A program made the position numbers and the translations under genes. Positions 5,512 to 8,167 of a stretch of DNA of 8,167 nucleotides are shown here, in pieces. How positions within the stretch are numbered: position 1 is the stretch's first letter; each line of letters starts with the position of its first letter. The notes under the pieces were generated by a model. The model was not told the DNA's origin, did no database searches, and worked only from the letters and a program-made list of their open reading frames with translations. Source of the DNA: an uncultured Clostridia bacterium (GTDB lineage Bacteria > Bacillota_A > Clostridia > UMGS1840 > HGM11507); NCBI GenBank assembly GCA_934403665.1, contig CAKRUL010000040.1, positions 1-8,167 on the forward strand. The letters are read 5' to 3'.

Positions 5512-6573
5512 ATGAAACGAGTCATCAACATCCCCATCTTTGTCTCTCATCAGGGCTGTCCGAATGATTGCGTGTTTTGTAATCAGAAGCGGATTACCGG
5601 CATTCGGTCAGAAGAGACGGAAGGGGAAATCAGACAAAAGATAGAACGCTTTCTTACCACTTGCCGAACCAGCGAAGCGGAGAAGGAAATCGCTTATTTC
5701 GGGGGAAGCTTCACCGGCATTGAAGCGGAAAAGCAGGCGATGTATCTTCAAATTGCACAGCCCTATATTCAAAGCGGAGAAGTGAAGGGAATCCGTGTTT
5801 CCACACGGCCGGATTATATCAATCCGGAGATTTGCGAACGTCTGCACCGGAATCATGTCACAACCATCGAGCTGGGCGTGCAATCCGCCGATGATGAGGT
5901 GCTCCGGCAAAATCGGCGGGGCATGAAGGCTTCCGACACGGAAAGCGCCGTGAAGGTCATCCGGCAGTATCCGTTTTCCCTGGGGCTTCAGATGATGACC
6001 GGAATGTTGGGCTCGGAGGAAAAGAAGGATCTCTTTACCGCACGGGAATTGATTCGTCTGCGGCCTGATTTCGTGCGGATTTATCCGACGGTGATTTTGC
6101 GGGATACGGCACTGTATGAGCGATATCTTCGCGGAGAATATGTTCCGATGAAATTGGAGGACTCCGTGCGGCTTTCCGCCGAATTACTGGATCTTTTTGA
6201 GGCGGCAGAAATTCCTGTCATTCGTCTTGGGCTGATGGCAGGTGAGGAGATTCACGAAACACAGGTGGCAGGTCCTTATCATTCTTCTTATCGGGAGCTT
6301 GTGGAAAGCTATCGGATCTGCAGAACGGTGGAACAATTTTTACAAGGCAGGCAGACCGAGGGAAAAGTGTTGGAAATCGTCTGCGCCCCTTCTATGGTTT
6401 CCAAGGTCATCGGCAATCGGAGAAAAAACGTTTTGCTGTGGCAGGAAACCTATGGTGTCCGTGTCCTTGTGACGCAGAGCCGGGAGGAACCGCATTTCAG
6501 AATCCAATTGCTTGAAAGTGCTGACGAAAGTGCGTCAAGACACGTGCAGTGCCCTAACGGTTCAAACAAGTAA
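5512..6573 (+). CDS. Elp3-like radical SAM protein with Radical_SAM_C extension
   Basis: A 353-residue iron-sulfur enzyme of unknown substrate. The 4Fe-4S cluster motif CX3CX2C is Cys16-Cys20-Cys23 in GCPNDCVFCNQ. Other core motifs are GGSFTGI (64-70), STRPDYI (97-103) and ELGVQS (120-125), all typical of the Elp3/HemN-like branch. The middle carries the Elp3-related C-terminal extension (RIYPTVIL, AGPYHSSYRELVES). The last ~70 residues hold VIGNRRKNVLLW, which looks conserved in this subfamily and has a GNRR turn reminiscent of KH RNA-binding loops; RNA modification is possible but not shown. There is no acetyltransferase domain, so it is not full Elp3. AGGAG at 5501-5505 lies 6 bases before the ATG. 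In many Clostridia the homologue sits between rnc and smc; here it stands alone with its own promoter and terminator. The final ~15 residues look unrelated to the family. Confidence 0.88.
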   Translation: MKRVINIPIFVSHQGCPNDCVFCNQKRITGIRSEETEGEIRQKIERFLTTCRTSEAEKEIAYFGGSFTGIEAEKQAMYLQIAQPYIQSGEVKGIRVSTRPDYINPEICERLHRNHVTTIELGVQSADDEVLRQNRRGMKASDTESAVKVIRQYPFSLGLQMMTGMLGSEEKKDLFTARELIRLRPDFVRIYPTVILRDTALYERYLRGEYVPMKLEDSVRLSAELLDLFEAAEIPVIRLGLMAGEEIHETQVAGPYHSSYRELVESYRICRTVEQFLQGRQTEGKVLEIVCAPSMVSKVIGNRRKNVLLWQETYGVRVLVTQSREEPHFRIQLLESADESASRHVQCPNGSNK

Positions 6574-6583
6574 ATCCACAGGA

Positions 6584-6618
6584 CAAAACGCCTGAAACCG
6601 AAGATTTCAGGCGTTTTG
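6584..6618. terminator. Bidirectional terminator between radical SAM and GH18 genes
   Basis: A perfect 14-base stem, CAAAACGCCTGAAA (6584-6597) with TTTCAGGCGTTTTG (6605-6618), and a 7-base loop. The A-run on the left arm and T-run on the right mean it works in both directions. It lies 10 bases after the radical SAM stop and 24 bases after the GH18 stop. Confidence 0.93.
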
Positions 6619-6642
6619 CTTTCGTTTGCCGGACATGGACTC

Positions 6643-7929
6643 TCACGGAATCAGTTTGGTAATCCGAAACAGATTGCTGACCAAAAGCCAGTTCTGGATA
6701 AACGGGCGCATGACGTTCCAATACCCTGCTCCCAGCAAATCAAATTCGGAAATGAGATTCATTTTTGCCAGAATACTTCGGACATCTTCAAACCAGACAA
6801 TATGTTCTCTTCGATTGCTGTCCCAGTATCTGAAATAGGGGCTTTGAGCCGCTTCGTCAAACTGAATCTGCGCATTGTTCCGCGCGGCGATTTGAATGGC
6901 TTGCTGGTTGCCGATAGAGGTGGCGCGCGTCTCTCCGCGCATGTAAGGAAGCGTCCAGTCGTATCCGTAATTCGGCACTCCCATCAGGAGTTTGGAAACG
7001 GGAATTTCGGTGACAGCGTATTCCACGACCTGTCTCACTTTGTCAACCGGAGCAACCGCCATAGGCGGACCGTAAGTATATCCCCATTCATAGGTCATGA
7101 GAAGCACGGTGTCGGCGATCGCGCCGATGGCGGCATAGTCATGTGCTTCGTAAAGCAAACCGGGCTGTGTTGCGGAGGTTTTCGGTGCCAAATCCACGTT
7201 GACCCGAAATCCTTCTTGATGCAGCTGACGGGTGATATTGCGCAGAAATTCCAAATAGGCTTCACTGTCCTCCTGATTGACATATTCAAAATCCACGTCC
7301 AAACCGTAATAGCCCTTTTGTTTCATGGTTTGGATTATTTCTGCAATGACAGCGTTCTGCAAGGCAAGGTCCTGAAACAGCCGGCTGGCTCTTTCTCCGC
7401 TGAAGGTTCCGTCCTCCGTGACGGAGGACAACAGCATAATGGGAGCGACCCGGTAACGCCGTGTCAGTTCAATCAAAGGCTGATCGTCTATTTCAATGAG
7501 GGTTCCGCCTGCTGAAACGCCATATCCGAAGATAGTCAGCATGCTGAGATAGGGCAGGGTTTGGCGCAGAACGTTCTTGTTGATATATGGATATGCATAG
7601 CCGTTGATCAGAATGTTTCTTGTTTTTTCTCCCTGAAAGGAGATGGTCAGCTGCTCTCCCGGATAGAGGTTGGTATTCAGGGACAGCGATGGGTTGTTTT
7701 GCAGAATCGCAGTGACATCGGTGCCATATTGATTGGCAATCCGGGTAAGGGTATCGCCGGGACGAACGGTATGTATGGTATCCGGAAGCAGAATCAGAAG
7801 TGACTGACCGACGACCAGCCTGTTCGGGTCGGAAATGGCATTGTCCGATTGAATTCTTTTGGGAGAGACTCCATAGGTTTTTGCAAGCTTCCATAGCGTG
7901 TCTCCCTGCGTTACGGTATGAATGATCAT
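6643..7929 (-). CDS. LysM-GH18 spore-germination type N-acetylglucosaminidase
   Basis: A 428-residue hydrolase of the YaaH/SleL type. Two N-terminal LysM domains (about 2-47 and 51-97) bind peptidoglycan; each starts with HTV..GDTL. A GH18 barrel fills the rest. The catalytic motif is GLDVDFE with Asp211, Asp213 and Glu215 (proton donor), and MTYEWGYTYGPPMAVAP lies around 275-293. Family members cleave cortex or wall glycan during germination, usually as N-acetylglucosaminidases on muramic-lactam-containing fragments. There is no signal peptide, as expected for a protein made in the mother cell and deposited on the forespore. The first Asp of the classical DxxDxDxE motif is Tyr208, as is common in this branch. 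ATG at 7929 follows GGAAGGTGG with a 6-base gap. It has a leader with a hairpin and a possible sporulation promoter. Family secure, exact cleavage role inferred. Confidence 0.93.
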   Translation of the reverse strand: MIIHTVTQGDTLWKLAKTYGVSPKRIQSDNAISDPNRLVVGQSLLILLPDTIHTVRPGDTLTRIANQYGTDVTAILQNNPSLSLNTNLYPGEQLTISFQGEKTRNILINGYAYPYINKNVLRQTLPYLSMLTIFGYGVSAGGTLIEIDDQPLIELTRRYRVAPIMLLSSVTEDGTFSGERASRLFQDLALQNAVIAEIIQTMKQKGYYGLDVDFEYVNQEDSEAYLEFLRNITRQLHQEGFRVNVDLAPKTSATQPGLLYEAHDYAAIGAIADTVLLMTYEWGYTYGPPMAVAPVDKVRQVVEYAVTEIPVSKLLMGVPNYGYDWTLPYMRGETRATSIGNQQAIQIAARNNAQIQFDEAAQSPYFRYWDSNRREHIVWFEDVRSILAKMNLISEFDLLGAGYWNVMRPFIQNWLLVSNLFRITKLIP

Positions 7930-7959
7930 GAAATTCCACCTTCCTTTTTGCAGTGCGTT

Positions 7960-7985
7960 GCTTCCATCCTTGTTTGGGATGGAGC
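7960..7985 (-). other. Hairpin in the GH18 gene leader
   Basis: TCCATCC (7963-7969) pairs with GGATGGA (7977-7983) around a 7-base loop, extendable by two G-C pairs across a one-base bulge. No U-tract follows in either direction, so it is not an intrinsic terminator. It lies in the leader just upstream of the ribosome binding site and may stabilise the mRNA or regulate translation. Confidence 0.55.
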
Positions 7986-7988
7986 GCT

Positions 7989-8006
7989 CTATTCCATTCT
8001 ATTCCA
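7989..8006. repeat. Two direct repeats CTATTCCA, 10 bases apart
   Basis: CTATTCCA occurs at 7989-7996 and again at 7999-8006, exactly one helical turn apart. It lies between the GH18 leader hairpin and the proposed GH18 promoter. This phasing is the sort seen in regulator binding sites, but two copies of 8 bases could also be chance. Confidence 0.5.
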
Positions 8007-8028
8007 AATTGAGAGCGTCGGTGCCATG

Positions 8029-8058
8029 TTTTTATGTTACTGATTCGTGACAATATCG
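8029..8058 (-). promoter_or_regulatory. Possible SigE/SigK-like sporulation promoter for the GH18 gene
   Basis: On the minus strand, CGATATT (rc of 8052-8058), a 15-base spacer and CATAAAAA (rc of 8029-8036) resemble the mother-cell SigE pattern (ATATT and CATACAAT-like). The CATA also fits SigK. No good housekeeping promoter was found for this gene. A homologue, B. subtilis yaaH, is SigE-dependent, which makes the reading plausible; the match is partial. Confidence 0.35.
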
Positions 8059-8078
8059 GCACAATTACATGACATAAA

Positions 8079-8107
8079 TTGATGTTTTACATAATATATG
8101 ATACAAT
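8079..8107 (+). promoter_or_regulatory. Promoter of the right-edge gene
   Basis: TTGATG (8079-8084), a 17-base spacer and TACAAT (8102-8107). Transcription would start near 8114, a few bases ahead of the ribosome binding site AGAGGG (8127-8132). Confidence 0.65.
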
Positions 8108-8139
8108 AACAGCAAAATGGGAAAGTAGAGGGCTTTCGA

Positions 8140-8167
8140 ATGAAATGGTTTCCAAAGAGCATTGTTC
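8140..8167 (+). CDS. Start of an unidentified gene, cut by the window end
   Basis: An ATG at 8140 lies 7 bases after AGAGGG (8127-8132) and behind a good promoter; the frame stays open to the window end and reads MKWFPKSIV. Nine residues are too few to identify it. An ATG at 8145 in another frame is possible but has poorer spacing, and an ATG at 8117 stops after three codons. Confidence 0.55.

Noticed and set aside
6616..7515. Plus-strand open frame of 299 codons opposite the GH18 gene
   Set aside because: Antisense to a gene with intact catalytic motifs, and its start lies inside the bidirectional terminator region. No family features are seen.

Overview
The window looks like ordinary chromosomal DNA from a spore-forming member of the Bacillota, most likely class Clostridia. 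The evidence is strong AGGAG-type ribosome binding sites, many short intrinsic terminators, a Gram-positive style murA / metallo-beta-lactamase-fold / rlmH run, an Elp3-like radical SAM protein of a type common in Clostridia, and a LysM-GH18 hydrolase of the spore-germination (YaaH/SleL) type. Moderate GC genes alternate with AT-rich intergenic DNA. I see no transposon, phage gene, CRISPR array, tRNA or rRNA. Base use looks uniform, so there is no sign of recent transfer. This is a judgement by eye, without any database search.

Layout from left to right. A MATE-family multidrug exporter (53-1414, +) ends in a strong terminator. A stand-alone sugar phosphate isomerase/epimerase-like TIM-barrel protein (1590-2450, +) follows with its own promoter and terminator. 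A short convergent junction (2459-2550) holds three hairpins. On the minus strand comes the module murA (3906-5165), MBL-fold hydrolase (3112-3906, stop and start overlapping as TAATG) and rlmH (2545-3024, behind a terminator-like hairpin). A 346-base AT-rich divergent spacer (5166-5511) carries a promoter in each direction. One drives murA leftward and the other drives an Elp3-like radical SAM gene (5512-6573, +). That gene converges on the LysM-GH18 gene (6643-7929, -), and the two share a bidirectional terminator. At the right edge a new plus-strand gene begins behind its own promoter (8140 onward, cut by the window).

How the genes fit together. The minus-strand module joins the first committed step of peptidoglycan synthesis (MurA) to an MBL-fold protein of the YycJ/WalJ type and a ribosome methyltransferase. 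These are growth-related housekeeping functions. The GH18 enzyme also acts on peptidoglycan, probably the spore cortex. The MATE exporter, the TIM-barrel protein and the radical SAM protein look like independent single-gene units. I did not find a convincing undescribed system. The observations most worth a second look are regulatory: a forced TTG start for murA, a leader and possible sporulation-type promoter with helically phased repeats ahead of the GH18 gene, and the dense terminator cluster at the rlmH junction.
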